From Amorphophallus konjac (lineage: Eukaryota > Streptophyta > Magnoliopsida > Alismatales > Araceae): a DNA stretch of 64,000 nt. Shown here one piece after another: positions 33,331 through 45,754 of the stretch (position 1 is its first letter; each line of letters begins with the position of its first letter). The translations under genes were made by a program, and so were the position numbers. The DNA is taken from assembly GCA_022559845.1 (NCBI GenBank), contig CM040118.1, forward strand, positions 260,857,519 through 260,921,518, read 5' to 3'. Below the pieces are notes generated by a model. That model saw nothing but the letters and a program-made list of their open reading frames with translations. It was not told the origin of the DNA and ran no database searches.

Positions 33331-35699
33331 CGGGATTTTGACGACCATCGATTTGGGCGCCTAGAAAATGAATTTAAAATTATTTTTTTGAATGATAGGC
33401 ACTCAATGTACGATAGTACACACAAATTTTCACCTTGGGGGCTCACTCCCTCAAACCCCTAATCTTACGGGCAGAGGGGTGTTGTCCCCTACGACCCGTC
33501 GCCAACTTACTACGAAGTTGGATCCACATAAAGACAACGAGAAGCCTACCCGGACAAAGATCAGACTTCACACTCCTCCAACATTCCAATCATCCAGGAA
33601 AAAGTGTCACTCTTATGATTGCTAAGCAAGGTTCACGGGATGTCAAAAATTAGGCATCTGTAAATGCCCTTCCGAAATGCCCATTTTGCAAGGGAGCTCG
33701 GTAGACTGATAAATGGGTGTTTCGGTAAAGAAACAAGCCTAATTAAGACATCTCGCTCAAAGAGATTCTTGAGCGGAGGGTGAGCTTTGTATAAGAACAT
33801 ACAAACATAATGTGAAGAGAGAGGTCATCAAAGGGGTTGGAGGGGGAAAAGGTAGTATAAAGGACGTGTATCAGCAATCCAAGGGACCCCTCGGCAATCG
33901 CACGTGAGACTTGGGCACACTCCGGGATGCTTCGCAATCCGGCCCAAGGAGATACAAGACACCCAAAACATGATCAAGTAACAAAAGTCAGGATAAGAGA
34001 AATGACCTTCTAGACTCAGTATGCTCATAGCAATCGTACGCAAAACACACTCTCAACTTGTTGAATCGGAGTGGAATAAGGTAGACAACAAAAAAGTGAT
34101 GGAATTGAGGAACTTGGATGATTGACAAAAGAGGGATAGAGTCCTGGGCAGACCACTGGCAAACCCTTCTCTCGACCTTTGTTTCCTTCTTGCTACACGA
34201 ATGCATACCATGATTCTCTATATGCATTTTTTTTTTGGATGCAACAAGAAAGGACCTATAGGATGCATGTTATGTTTAAAGAGAAAAATCTATCTAAATG
34301 CATTTTCGGAGGTAATATTGTCTGGCTCCAGGAAAGGCGTCGGTCAAGTGTTTTGAGAAGTCCGTCATCCCAGCCTAGTGACAAATGCAGTTAGGAATCT
34401 CCTGGAGATCCATCGTCCCACACCTGTCACTGAGTGCGGTCGAGAGTTAGGGAAGTCCGTCATCCCGTGGTCAATCAATAAACCAGACGACCGTCGAATA
34501 ACTTAGGGAACATAAACTCCGCATTATTTTTATTAGAGAGGAACTAAGAGTTTATGTGTCCAAACTTATTAGCATCTAGGCTCTATAATATATATATATC
34601 TAGTATGTATAATAGTAGGTGAAGGTGATGTGGAGCGAATCCCGATGCCATATGACTTGCAACTGCACAAACACACATTAATAAAGTTCATAATAAAATA
34701 AGCATTTAAAGAGGAAGCATTCACTAAGGTAAGGGGAGTAAGGAAAGAAAACATCATCCTTCAGCTTTATGGTGGGCCTAATGGACATAATTGAATTCCA
34801 CAGAGATGGTCATGAGACCGTAAACACATTCTTGGAGGTAATCATTCTCGATGATGGGGGAGTCTATGTTAACTTCACCTAGCACATCAATTGACTTTAT
34901 TGAGGTGTCTTGCTGGGGGAAACCTAACAAAAGGATAGTTCAACCTCCATAGCCGAAGTCTGTCCTAGACCCATTGACATAGGTAGGAAGTTTGTCCGAT
35001 CAGGGGGATATGGAGTTGAGAGAGTAAGGAAAAATTGTATTTGTAATGCAACCAGGCATATGCTGAAAATCTAGTGATATGAAGGTTTCATTTGTTTAGG
35101 ACTCAAGTTGAAGTGTTGAGCTGGCGGAGTTCGATTTGCCATTGAGATTCATGGAAAGCGAAGGACAAGGAGTACTCTTTCTCCCGAAAAGGTACCCAAG
35201 GATTCGACTACCTTCGATGGGCAGATGGGCGTGCAATTTTCCCCTATTGTGTGTGTTAGTTGTAGTGCGGATATAAATCCCCCGGTGAGATAGGATGAAG
35301 TAAGGGGAGTAGCCCTTGGAGTTCGCAATTGTAAAGTAGTGATGAAGGAGAAGAGGTGGTGTGGTGGTGTGTGAGATGCATGTATTGGGGAGATGCACCT
35401 TTTGTTTTTTTTGAATATTTAGATTTTTTGGGATTTTGACATATTTAGATTTTTTTGGCCAACATCTGGAAACTACCTAATGAAGAAACTTGCGCCGAAC
35501 GGTGAAGAAAAAATCCACAAGAAAAATCAAAATAAGTGACAAATCCAAGTAGTCGGGAATTCCCATTGAGATACATGAGGAGAATCACGTCAAACGGTGA
35601 AGTCCATTAAAAGAAAAATAAACAAGATTGTACGAAGCTACCGATAGTCGAGGATCTAAAGTGAAAGTGTAGAGAGGAGATTATATTCTAGTGTTCTTA

Positions 35700-36458
35700 A
35701 GAAAATATGAATATCCATATATTTTGAAGCTCATTATTCATTGCATCACATTTCACTTATGGGTATCATTGTTATGAATGTATACTATGAATTTGTTTAC
35801 ATTCATAGTTTATGCAGTACTTCTAGTTATGAATGTACAACTCTTTTGGTTATACTTCATGTCTTACATTTTGAATTTGAATCACCTACTCTTTTCTTAA
35901 CCCGTGCCTCATTCAGGGGGAGTTACTACAAGTATTAATTGCATGCTTGGTATTCGTGCTTGTGTGGTTGCCTATTCATACATTCCCCATTGGTCTTGTT
36001 TTTGTTGATAACAAATGGGGAAAGATAGTAAATGTGCATCAGTTTTTGACTGTGCACCAATTTTTGGAGATAGTAATGTGCATAAACTTTGCATTTAGAA
36101 GATGGAGGTCATATTGTGCATATCTACATATCTGGCATTTTTAGCATTCATATAGTGCATACTTTGAACTGCATCATTTTGAACAACTTGTACATATCTA
36201 TAGGTCTTCCATGTCCATATCATTTCTAATAATCCAATTGTCAATCGGTTTTTGTTGATACCAAAAAGGGGGAGAATAATGTGCGTCTGCAATTTAGTCA
36301 TAGTGTTTTAGTCATAGTGCATACTCATTGCATAGTGCATATTGTCATAATGCATGTTCATTGCTCTCAATTGCTCAATTGGACATATTCAGTCACATAG
36401 TTCATACAAACGTTTTGTCACGCACACATCGTTTTGTCATCATCAAAAGGGGGGAGAT
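35700..36458 (+). other. E5, 3' internal end of a second Sirevirus-like element
   Basis: Non-coding AT-rich DNA directly upstream of a polypurine tract (36445-36458) and LTR start. It contains another tract, AAAAAGGGGGAGAA, at 36263-36276 and a weaker one near 35917. The repeated tracts match the architecture of E4. No coding part of E5 remains; its left limit is uncertain. Confidence 0.6.
36445..36458 (+). promoter_or_regulatory. E5 polypurine tract
   Basis: AAAAGGGGGGAGAT immediately precedes TGTTGGATCCCC, almost the same as the tract of E4. Confidence 0.85.
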
Positions 36459-36903
36459 TGTTGGATCCCCTAGTTGATTTTGGTGGTTGGGTTTTAATGA
36501 TAACAAATCGAGTGTGCTTGTGTGCATATGTCATTGAGCAACTTGTTTCACAAATGAAAGGATTGCTTCAAGGTAAATTTTTATGAAGACAGCTTGCTTG
36601 GGTATTTATGAATGAGAGTTCTTATTGAGCATGTTGATTGAAAAATTCTTAACACTTATTCAACCACTTCGGTTACCTTGTATTGCAGGACCAAAATTTA
36701 TGGTGATCACTTGAAGTCAAAGGAATGCATGAATGGTGGACACTTGGATGTCATAAGATTTCTTGTTGTCTAGGTTTCAAAACAAGTGTCAAATTCCATT
36801 ATTATTCTTCAAGAATCATTGGTAAGGCTTTGCATTTCTCAAATCTTTCAAGGGAGAAATTTTGGGTATGTTGCTATGTTAATCTCTTTGATATTGGCAA
36901 TAC

Positions 36904-37081
36904 AAGTCGACTTACATAACTGACCAAGTCGACTTGGTACAGGAGCCTGTGGTTTCCTAGCTTCTATCTCGGAGACCAAGTTGACTTACAGATGGGCCAA
37001 GTCGACTTGATGATGGCCTGCTTCATTTTCTCTCTCTGGGAGCATGATGCAAGTCGACTTGCTTCTTTGGGAAGTGGACTT
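36904..37081. repeat. Three pairs of AAGTCGACTT palindromes in E5 U3
   Basis: Starts are 36904/36926, 36978/36999 and 37051/37072. In-pair spacing is 21-22 bp, and pairs repeat every 73-74 bp. Two units carry one change (AAGTTGACTT at 36978, AAGTGGACTT at 37072). Confidence 0.85.
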
Positions 37082-37575
37082 GGTCTTCTGGTTCAATGGT
37101 TTTCATGTTTTCATGTGCTTAAACTTCCTTACTTCCTTGCCATAAAATATGCAATTGATTTATGGTTGTGGAGATTGTAAAGTGTGGTTATTTTAAAATG
37201 AAGTTTCATAGGGTTGAAGTCCTTGATTTTGATATGCATGTAGATCTCATGTTCTATCTTGTTTTTGCAGGATAGATATTGATGGTTGTCAATTTGAATA
37301 TCACATGGATGCATGGTAATATCTTTCTATTTTTTAGTTGTGAGAAATGGTGTAATGTGCATTTTGATGGTTGTGAAGCTGTGTTCATTGAAGTATTTTT
37401 GAGTAAACAACCTTAATGTATCCTTGATGCATAAGCTTTGATTCACATGTAAACCACTTGTTTTACCTTGTTTTTCAAGATGGAATTTCGTGGTTGAATC
37501 TTTGATGTCAAAGGGTTGCATAGACATATCTATTGGATTTCATAAAATAGGCATTTTAGTGTTGTCTGCATGAAA

Positions 37576-37750
37576 GGGTCGACCCCCCCTCTTGTAAGGG
37601 TCGACCCCTGCTCTTCTATCAGGCCAGACATAACCTTCACCTGGACCGGTCGACCTGTCTTTAAGAACCGGTCGACCTGTGTTTCTATGTTCATGGCCAA
37701 AATAGAACTAGATTCAAGGCCGGTCGACGGCCTTCCAGAACTGGTCAATC
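37576..37750. repeat. Three further GTCGAC palindrome pairs in E5 U3
   Basis: GGGTCGACCC at 37576 and 37598 (22 bp apart), CCGGTCGACC at 37646 and 37668 (22 bp apart), and CCGGTCGACG at 37720 with a decayed partner at about 37741 (21 bp apart). All are upstream of the TATA box at 37924. Confidence 0.8.
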
Positions 37751-37923
37751 GTCGCGATGTTCACCCTCCACGTGTGATTTCCGTAGGTCAACGAAACCCC
37801 CTCGTGTGACCTCCGTTGGGGCTCATATTTTACCCTAACGTCCCTAGGCTATTAATAGACTTGTGACAAGCATTTTGGAGGGTTCTAGAAGGGGTTTCTA
37901 GGTCTTTTGGTCACTACCCTAGA

Positions 37924-37931
37924 TATATATA
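37924..37931 (+). promoter_or_regulatory. TATA box of E5 LTR
   Basis: TATATATA, 174 bp downstream of the last palindrome, matching the layout of the E4 LTR. Confidence 0.55.
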
Positions 37932-38148
37932 GATGTGTTGTGAATTTTGGAGAAAAGGAAGAAAAAATGACCTAATACTTTTTATCTTGCAGGAGAAGGA
38001 AGAGGGAGTGTAGCCACAAGGTGGAGAGAAGAGGATTTTTGATAGACTTATCATATTCTTGTTTATGAAGGTCGCTTGGAGCTTGGACTTGAAGGTTTTC
38101 ATCCTGTACGAGTTGCAGTCATGCCTGAATCTTCAAGGAGGAGGACCG

Positions 38149-40140
38149 TGTCACGCCCCGAGCGTGGAAGGAACTCGGAGACGCGTGGCGAGTTTATATC
38201 AATCATGTCAATCAGAGCGTAAGTGTATTCGACACATAAAGACAGAGAGCGCTCAAGCAATGATAACCAAGTACTTTATTAACCTTCGAGTATTCATATT
38301 ACAACTCACAATGAAAGTACTAGGACTCAATAAAATAAAAGTACAATGGATGACTCAAGAAAATAGAAAAGACATGACTAGATAACGCTTTGACGGTTGG
38401 AATGCCTCTAAACTCTTCACTCTTGTCCATCCCCATCCGGATGAGTCTCGTCATCAGAATTACCTAAAAAATAGGGGAAAACACTAGGTGAGTGAACGCT
38501 CAGTAGGAATTATATCTTAAGTGCTAGCTTGCTTTAAGTAAATTACATGTTGTATGGAATGCAAGTAAAGCTATGCATTTTTGCATGAAACGATAATAGA
38601 CAGAGTGTATAGCAAGAGATAACTTAGAATGAACTAGCAAGATATCCAAGATTTCATGTAATTATATCAAGATAGGCGAGCATGTACGTTTTAGCAAGTC
38701 ACGTCAAGAATTGGCTATCATGTTATCAAGCAAGCAAGCAAATACCCTTTCGGGTCACGCATGTCATGTCACGTCAAGTCAAGTTCAAGTATAAGAGTTT
38801 GTGGAAATGTCCATTCAAGCAAGTCATGCACTTTGGTGCAATGCCACACCGTGATCAATAATAGCTCTCATGGGCACAAGTACTTTCGGGTGCTCCTCCC
38901 AAGACCAGATCGGGACCTTATATGCGCCAGGATTGAATCATGTATTTCGACATCCACTTTAGTTATAGCCAATATAGAATTTCAACAGAATGAACCTTTG
39001 TAGGAATATAAGATAGATCTTGTGGAATAGAATCACAAGGATAGAAATTACATGTAAGGACATACTACAGTCGAGTCGTTACAATTGCGATACTCGTAGA
39101 AACTGGGTGGATTTGGTTCCCTAGTGGGTGCCATGATATTAAGAATAAGCATTCATATGTACATGGGTGCTTGTTCTTTGAACATGATAAAGCAGAAGGA
39201 TTTGTATCTCTATAAGGACACACAATCCAAGATAGATAGCAATGGTATGGTTTCTCTATTCCATTAGTTCATGAATTATTCTCACGAGGGCTAGATAGCG
39301 TACAATGAGGGTCGGGTTACCATGTTTCTTTAGAGTGACAAGGCAATCAAAAAGTGTCATAGGTTTTAGTGGTACAACCTGCTCAATCGGCCTTGAGGGA
39401 ATCCAAGGCTACGAGGAGTCTTAAGGAGGTCCCAATGACTAACTTACCAGTCCGAAGGAACGGAATGTCCAATGGAGGGATCGTATGTCACCAAGAGTTG
39501 AGGGATAATCGATAAAACATCGTGAAACGTGGGACTATACTCACGGAATGGAATATAGTGCCTATATACATAACCCACTGTAAAGGGTTACAGAAAACAT
39601 TCTGAAATTAGAAACTCAAGTAAATGGCGCCTGAGATCAAGTCTTCAATTTATGAATTAACGCCCTGGGCAGGGTCACTAGTTCAATATATAACGACTGT
39701 TCATTCAGTCGTTGTATCCAGGTTCTAAATATATTAATTTGTCAAATTCCAGAAATTATGTAAATGGCGCCTTGGCTTAAGTCTTCAATTTAGTAAGTAG
39801 CGCCCTAGTCAGGGGCGCCATATTTCAAAATAATGGCAGGGTGCATGTCGTTATTTCAATATTAGTATAATTTGGTCATGAATAGTAGCACTTCTTCAAT
39901 AAATATAATTTTGCAAGAACAAGTACATGGATAGGTAGAGAAAAATAGCAGGAATCTAGCAGTATACTCATGCATTAGATTAGATGTCTTGGTTCACAGT
40001 TATTAAATTTTGAACATGTTGTAGAGGGGAAATCTCACCACTCGTACGGAGAGGCTAAACGAGGTCTAAACCGGACTGAATAAGGCTCAACTCCTCAAAG
40101 TGGCAGCCCCCGGGCCCACTTATTATGAAGCCCAAAAATT
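38149..40140 (-). repeat. E6, truncated Tekay-like gypsy LTR
   Basis: On the minus strand it ends CGGGGCGTGACA at 38149, like the U5 ends of E1, E2 and E9. Inside are dyads AACGACTG-N6-CAGTCGTT (39692-39713) and GCGCCC-N7-GGGCGC (39800-39818). No TGTAAC-type 5' terminus and no copy of the left flank GACCG is found on the right, so the 5' part is missing. The right limit is approximate; sequence changes to Tat2 leader near 40140. Confidence 0.65.
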
Positions 40141-40299
40141 CACTCGGTACAAGTGCTTCCTAGGCGGCCTACGGGTTGGGAAGTCCGAGCATCAGTCGAT
40201 CAAGAAAGCTCCCTTGGAGCCCCCTATTCCTTATCCCGACTCAGCACTTATCACTCGAGAGACCACTCCTGAACAAGTGCCATTTGCTCGGGCTCGCTG

Positions 40300-42510
40300 A
40301 TGGAAGTTTATTGATTCGGCCATTGCGAATCCCTTAATGGCAGAGGCTCAAGGGGACAAGGGAAACCAAGAGTCCGCGCACCGTAAGGAGCCCGCATGAA
40401 GGACGTAACCCCGCTGGAACTCCTCCGCTCACAGGGATCAATTCGCACAACATGCCATTATTTAAACAAGACATACCCTACTACGAGAAGGTAAGCATAA
40501 GCAAGGCAAGAGCCAACAACCCTGAGCAGGAACTACTTCACCTTTCGGTGGAGAGGGATCTCGCTCTCCCATTTTCCTCCAAACTCTTCTCTTCGCACCA
40601 GTGCTCTACAACCTGTGCTGACTTAAGCATCGGAGGGTCTTCCCCGGGGATCTATCCCTGGGCACCTCTGACTGGTTTCCCTTCTTACAGTTTATACTTC
40701 AAGGGTACGTGGTCATCTTCCTCCCCGCTCAGGAGCAGCGTGAGATCGCCCCTCCTCATCTGGCATCGTCTATGGGAAACGCACAAAGAGCCATCATGGT
40801 GTGAAGAAGTTCTGGCAGGAGGACTGCCGGTGATACGGGAAAAGCTCTGGTAACGGAGGAAGGTGCATCTTCCCTCCCCACGGAGCATTCCCTGTCCGAC
40901 AACCAATCCAACGAGCTACCTCCATCAGTGGCAGGGGAACAGCTTCTCGACGGGAGCACCGACGCCCTCCAAACCCTCAACGTAAAACTGGATATGCTCG
41001 TGGATCTCATGAGGGCCCAGGCGGCCAGAAAGGAGAAGTCATAGCTCCCCATGAAAAGCCCCCCACATGGAGATGCCTCCCAGTAAATTGCTGGAGGCCG
41101 TTTCATCCTCCGAGGGTAGCGGCTCATTCGCAACCCGTCCGGAGGACCGTCGCATGCCCCCCCCAGAGTAAGAAGCCTCCTCAACCCCGAGGAGGGAGAA
41201 GACCGGAGCACGCAGACCGTTCCCAGATGTCGAGGCCCCTGAGGAGCGTCGGGGTAGCATGCAAGTGCGCCCCCCCAGCCCCTCGGGACAGCGACAACCG
41301 AAAATCTCTCTCCGGCTGCGAGACTTAGAGAGGCGTTTCGCAGAGCAAGAGCGCGCTCTCCGCGCCTTGCAGAAGACCTCTCCTTTGGAGGACGAGGAGA
41401 GATCTCCATTCTCCAACCACATCCTCAAGGCAGAGATATCTCCCAGAATCTCACTTCCGACCTTTAAGTCGTACAACGGCCAGGGAGACCCGACCGACCA
41501 TTACGACAGCTTCGACGCCCTGATGGCCTTGCATGGGGCATCCGATGTGATCAAGTGCCGAGCGTTCGTGACCACTCTGGTTCAGGGTGCTCAGGCTTGG
41601 TTCAGAGCCCTCGCCCCCAGCAGCATCCATAACTTCAAGCAATTCAGGCGAATATTCAAAGAAAGCTTTGCCGCCAGCGGTCCACCCCGGTCAGTAGCGG
41701 GATTACTGGCCCTCAAGCAGGAACAGGGGGAGAAGTTACGGGCTTATATCAACTGATTCAAATCGGAAGCCCTACGCATCCCCCGCCTGGATGTGGCCTC
41801 CGCCATCACCGCCTTGACCGGGGGTACCCGCGACGAGAACCTACGGCGCGAGCTAGTGCTTCATCCCCCTACCTCCCTCACCGAGCTAGTGACCTTGGCT
41901 CTGCGCCACGTCGAGTGTAAAGAAGTACTCAGTGCCTGCCGAGGCACAACTGGCTCGGGTCGGGAGGGGGACAAGAAGAGACCGTCCGAGCAAGGGACGG
42001 GACAAGGAAAGAGGCTGAACAAGGATGAAGATCGAAAAGAGCCGCCCTGAAAGTACGAGCGGTATACCCCACTTACCGCCCCCATCTACGAAATCTATGA
42101 AGACATCAAAGGCTAGGGTCTCCTCAACCAATCCGAGCCCATGAGGACCAAGCATCGCAATCGCCGCAAGCATTGCCTGTTCCACGGCTACCACGGGCAT
42201 CACACCAGCGATTGCCATCAACTTCAAGTTGAGATCGAGCACCTCATCCGCCAGGGACACCTATCTCGATACATGTCCGGGCAAAAGGAAGACCGAGGTG
42301 CCGCTGAAGAGATTGATAATGCCCCCCGTGGAGTCCACATCAACGTCATCGCGGGTAGGACAACATCATGCGGAGATAGCAGCTGAGGAAGAAAGCATCA
42401 CGCCGAGCGGGCGAGCCGAGCCTCTGCTGAGGCACCTGCGGCCCCGCAGGCTAGCGAACCAAAGGCCCTGGTATTCTCTGACCAAGACCTGGAAGGGCTA
42501 ACCACCCCGC
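40300..42510 (+). pseudogene. Tat2 gag remnant
   Basis: The core gag fold is at 41440-41960, with the capsid-type motif Y-N-G-Q-G-D-P-T-D-H-Y and a following W-F-R-A-L. A charged N-terminal region (D-L-E-R-R-F-A-E-Q-E-R) is near 41310. A basic linker and a zinc-binding-type segment (C-L-F-H-G-Y-H-G-H-H-T-S-D-C) lie near 42175-42215. From 41259 to 42500 the frame is constant, with stops at 41754, 42048, 42114 and 42384, each one transition away from an Arg or Gln codon. The N-terminal part (40300-41250) is open only in pieces. Confidence 0.8.
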
Positions 42511-45500
42511 ACGATGACGCCTTTGTTGTATCGACTACAATAAACCATTGTAACGTGGACATAATCTTAGTCGACAATGGTAGTGCCCCTGATGTATTGT
42601 CCTATGAGTGTTTCCTCAAAATGGGAGAAAATCCATCTAAACTCCGCCCGATCCGAACCCCCCTCTGTGGGTTCAACGGCCAGGCTACTTATCCCGAGGG
42701 AGCACTGAGCCTGCCGGTTACTGTCGGCACCCCGCCCAAAACCGTTACGGTTATGGTAGACTTCATCGTGATTAAGGGGATGACGGTATACAACGCCATC
42801 TTCGGCCAAGGCATTCTCAGTCGAATGAGAGCGGTGCCCTTTACCTTTCACCAAAAGATGAAGTTCCCCACCAAATATGGCGTGGGAGAAGTTCGAGGTA
42901 ACCAGGCAGTGGCTAGACGGTGCTATATAGTCTCGGTTGATGCCACTAGGCCGGAAGGGAAGAATAAAGGTGTAAAGGGAGCCAAGGAGGGACCCGCAAC
43001 ATCTGAGCCTAACGGCGAGTTGCTAACGGTCTTCCTTAACGGTGACCCGGCCCTTGGAGTAATGATTGGAGCCGAGCTCCCACTTGAGGAACAAGAAAAA
43101 TATAAATATTTCCTTGCTTAGTACATCCGAGTCTTTGCATGGTCTGATGAGCACCTTCCGGGGATCCCGGGAGACGTGGTGATGCACAAGCTCAACCTCG
43201 ACCCGACAGCAAAGCCGGTACAACATCACAGGAGAAAGCACGCCCCAGAGAAGCACACGGTCATCAAAGAGCAAGTCATCCAGGGGCAGATGACTAGCCT
43301 CTTTTGTCCGGTTCTATACCCTACATGGCTCGCCAACGTCATCCTTGTACTAAAAAGCTTCTGGGAAATGGCGGATGTGCGTGGATTTCACTGACCTCAA
43401 CCAGGCTACCCCTAAGGATTGCTACCTGCTGCCGAGCATCGATCAACTGGTCGATTCAACCTCTGGAAATGAGCTGTTCAGCTTCTTGGACGCCTGCTCC
43501 GGCTACCATCAGATCGGGATGGACCCGGAGGACATCGAGAAGACCGCCTTCATCACCAACTACGGCATACACTGCTACACTCGGATGCCGTTCAGGTTAA
43601 AGAACGCTAGAGCAACATATCAGAGATTGATCAACCACATTTTCGAAGGATAGCTCGGTCAGAACGTCAAGGCCTATATTGATGATATGCTTGTCAAAAC
43701 ACCGAAGGCCAAAGACCACCTCACCGACTTAGCCGAGACCTTCGACACCCTCCTGAAGTACAACATGAAGCTCATCCCCGCCCAGTGCACCTTCGGAGTC
43801 AAATTCGGGAAGTTCCTAGGCTTCCTGGTCACTCAGCGTGGAATCAGGGCCAACGCCGACAAGGTACAGGCCATCCTGGACATGAGGCCACCTACCTGCA
43901 TCAAGGACGTCCAACGTCTAATGGGGCGCATCGCTGCGCTCAACCGTTTCCTGTCTCGGGCGGTCGAACGATGCTTACCCTTCTTCAAATTATTGAGGGG
44001 ACCCAAAATGGCATCAGTTACATTCGCCTGGGACGAGGAATGTCCAAAGGCGTTCGTTGAACTCAAGGAATTCTTGGCCTCACCCCCGGTGCTGTCCAAA
44101 CCAGTCCAAGGCGAAGCTCTACACCTCTACCTCTCGGCTACCCCTTCTACTGTAAGCTCGATCCTGGTCAGGAATGACACAAGAGTCGAGAGACCAGTTT
44201 ACTATGCCAGCAAGGTGCTTAATGAGGCCGAAAGAAGGTACCCCGCAACCGAGAAACTCGTGCTAGCGTTGGTTACCTCGGCCAAGCGCCTCCGACCCTA
44301 CTTCCAAGGGCACCCCATCGTCGTATTGACTGGCGAACCGCTGAAGAAGATTCTCTTTCACCCTGAAGCCTCGGGACGCCTCGTCAAATAGGCCATCATG
44401 CTTGGGGCCTACGATATCTCGTATCGCCCTCACTCGGCTATTAAAGGACAGGCTCTCGCAGACTTCATCGCTGAAAGCACGATCCCGATTGAAGAAGCAC
44501 TTCCACCAGCGTCCAGGCCTACCTGGGATCTATTCTTCGACGGGTCCTCCAATTCAACAGGGAGTGGCACCGGTATTCTCCTCAAGTCCCCCGAAGGAGC
44601 AGAGCTGCGGTACGCCCAGAAGTTCAACTTCTAGGCGTCCAACAACGCCTCTGAGTATGAAGCCGTTATCTCGGGAGCCAGGATGGCTCGACGACTAGGG
44701 GTCGAACGAGTCAGGATCCACACTGACTCCCAATTGGTCGCTAGCCAAGTCAACGATGAATACGAAGCTCGGGAAGGACAAATTGTCAAGTACCTCCAGG
44801 CGGTCAAGAGGATGGCCCAACTCTTCGAGAGCTTTAAGGTAGTTCGAATAGCCCGGAAGGAAAACTCACGAGTGGACGCCCTCTCTCGACTGGCCTCCTC
44901 GCCCGATCCCGCTAGTACATGATCAGTCTTCCTCGAAGAGCTCGGGTAACCGAGCATCGAATCCGAGCTTATGATTGTTGACCCAGCACCCTCAAGCGAC
45001 TGGCGGACCCCCTACATATCCTGGCTCCGAGATTCGCAAGAGCCCACCGACCCTCGGGAGGGTCGAAAGCTCAAGTACCAAGCTCGGCGTTTCGTCATGT
45101 TGGACGATGCCTTGTACCGCAGATCATTCTCTAGTCCTCTCCTCAAGTACATTAGCGCAGACGAAGCCAACCGAGCGATTCATGAAGTACACGAAGGCAT
45201 CTGCGGAGCGCACCAAGGAGGAAGATAACTCGCCAGGATCTTACTACGGCAGGGTTACTGGTGGCCCACTCTCTAGCGCGACTGCTCGACCTACGTACAG
45301 AAGTGTGATCGATGTCAGCGCTTCGACCACCTAATTCATCAGCCCGCTGCGGAGCTCATCACCCTTGCCGAGCCATACCATTTCGCTAGGTGGGGGATCG
45401 ACATTTTGGGGCCGTTACCTACGGCTCAAGCATAGAAGAAGTTCGTCATCGTCACCATCGACTATTTCTCCAAATGGATCGAGGCCGAAGCCACCACCAG

Positions 45501-45754
45501 GATCACCGAATCGGTCGTATGGAGTTTTGTTTAGAAATCGATCATCTGTTGCCATGGTGTCCCCCGAGTGATCGTGAGCGATAACGGTCGGTAGTTTGAT
45601 TCTCATTATTTCAGAGACAGATGTGCCAACCTAAACATTCACAACCACTTCACTTTGGTAGCCCACCCTCAGGCTAACGGACTGGTCGAAAATGCCAATA
45701 AGACTATCTTAAAAGGCATCAAAATCAGGCTCGACAAAGCCAAGGGAAGCTGGC
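42511..45754 (+). pseudogene. Tat2 protease, RT, two RNase H domains and partial integrase
   Basis: Protease motif V-D-N-G-S-A at about 42567 (Asn for Thr is common in this lineage). One frameshift near 43350, then a constant frame. RT has M-C-V-D-F-T-D-L-N at 43375 and Y-I-D-D-M near 43676. The first RNase H spans about 44110-44390. The second, archaeal-type RNase H spans 44520-44910 with F-F-D-G-S-S, S-E-Y-E-A, H-T-D-S-Q and V-D-A-L-S-R, so its four acidic residues are present. The integrase zinc finger is at 45180-45330 and its core (G-I-D-I-L-G-P, V-S-D-N-G-R, E in G-L-V-E-N) at 45394-45700. Stops at 43119, 43651, 44389, 44632, 44920 and several more in integrase, nearly all at Q or W positions. 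Cut after K-G-S-W-L. Confidence 0.88.

Larger units (their letters stand above)
32136..35699. other. Unclassified repeat-type DNA right of E4
   Basis: About 3.6 kb without a recognisable protein on either strand. It includes two poly-C runs, a cluster of GGCC-type dyads (32718-33330) and AT-rich sequence. It should hold the rest of Tat1 (antisense ORF 5' end and 3' LTR) if E4 inserted simply, but I cannot show that: no convincing continuation of the antisense ORF is visible from 32136. A minus-strand stretch near 32270-32420 is open for about 40 codons only. Confidence 0.4.
36459..38148 (+). repeat. E5 3' LTR, truncated by E6
   Basis: Starts TGTTGGATCCCC after the polypurine tract and runs past a TATA box at 37924. 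It stops abruptly at 38148, where a minus-strand gypsy LTR begins, before any CA terminus. It is unrelated in sequence to the E4 LTR except for GTCGAC-centred palindromes. Confidence 0.8.
40141..45754 (+). mobile_element. Tat2, Tat-lineage Ty3/gypsy element, interrupted
   Basis: Gag, protease, RT, RNase H, a second archaeal-type RNase H and integrase in order on the plus strand, GC-richer than its neighbours. The dual RNase H identifies the Tat lineage. It has no visible 5' LTR: the 5' side meets E6. It ends inside integrase, where E8 begins at 45755. It cannot be the missing part of Tat1, because the tail of Tat1 lies to the left of Tat2 in the same orientation. Confidence 0.85.

Noticed and set aside
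35096..35398. 100-codon minus-strand ORF as an organellar or host gene fragment
   Set aside because: No recognisable motif; the plus strand of the same stretch reads equally open for about 50 codons, so coding cannot be assigned.
38149..40140. E6 as a clean solo LTR
   Set aside because: No TGTAAC-type terminus and no GACCG flank duplication on the right side; it is truncated.
18329..45754. Tat1 and Tat2 as two halves of one split element
   Set aside because: Both are on the plus strand but the integrase C-terminus (18329) lies left of the gag-to-integrase part (40141-45754), which requires a rearrangement not otherwise indicated.
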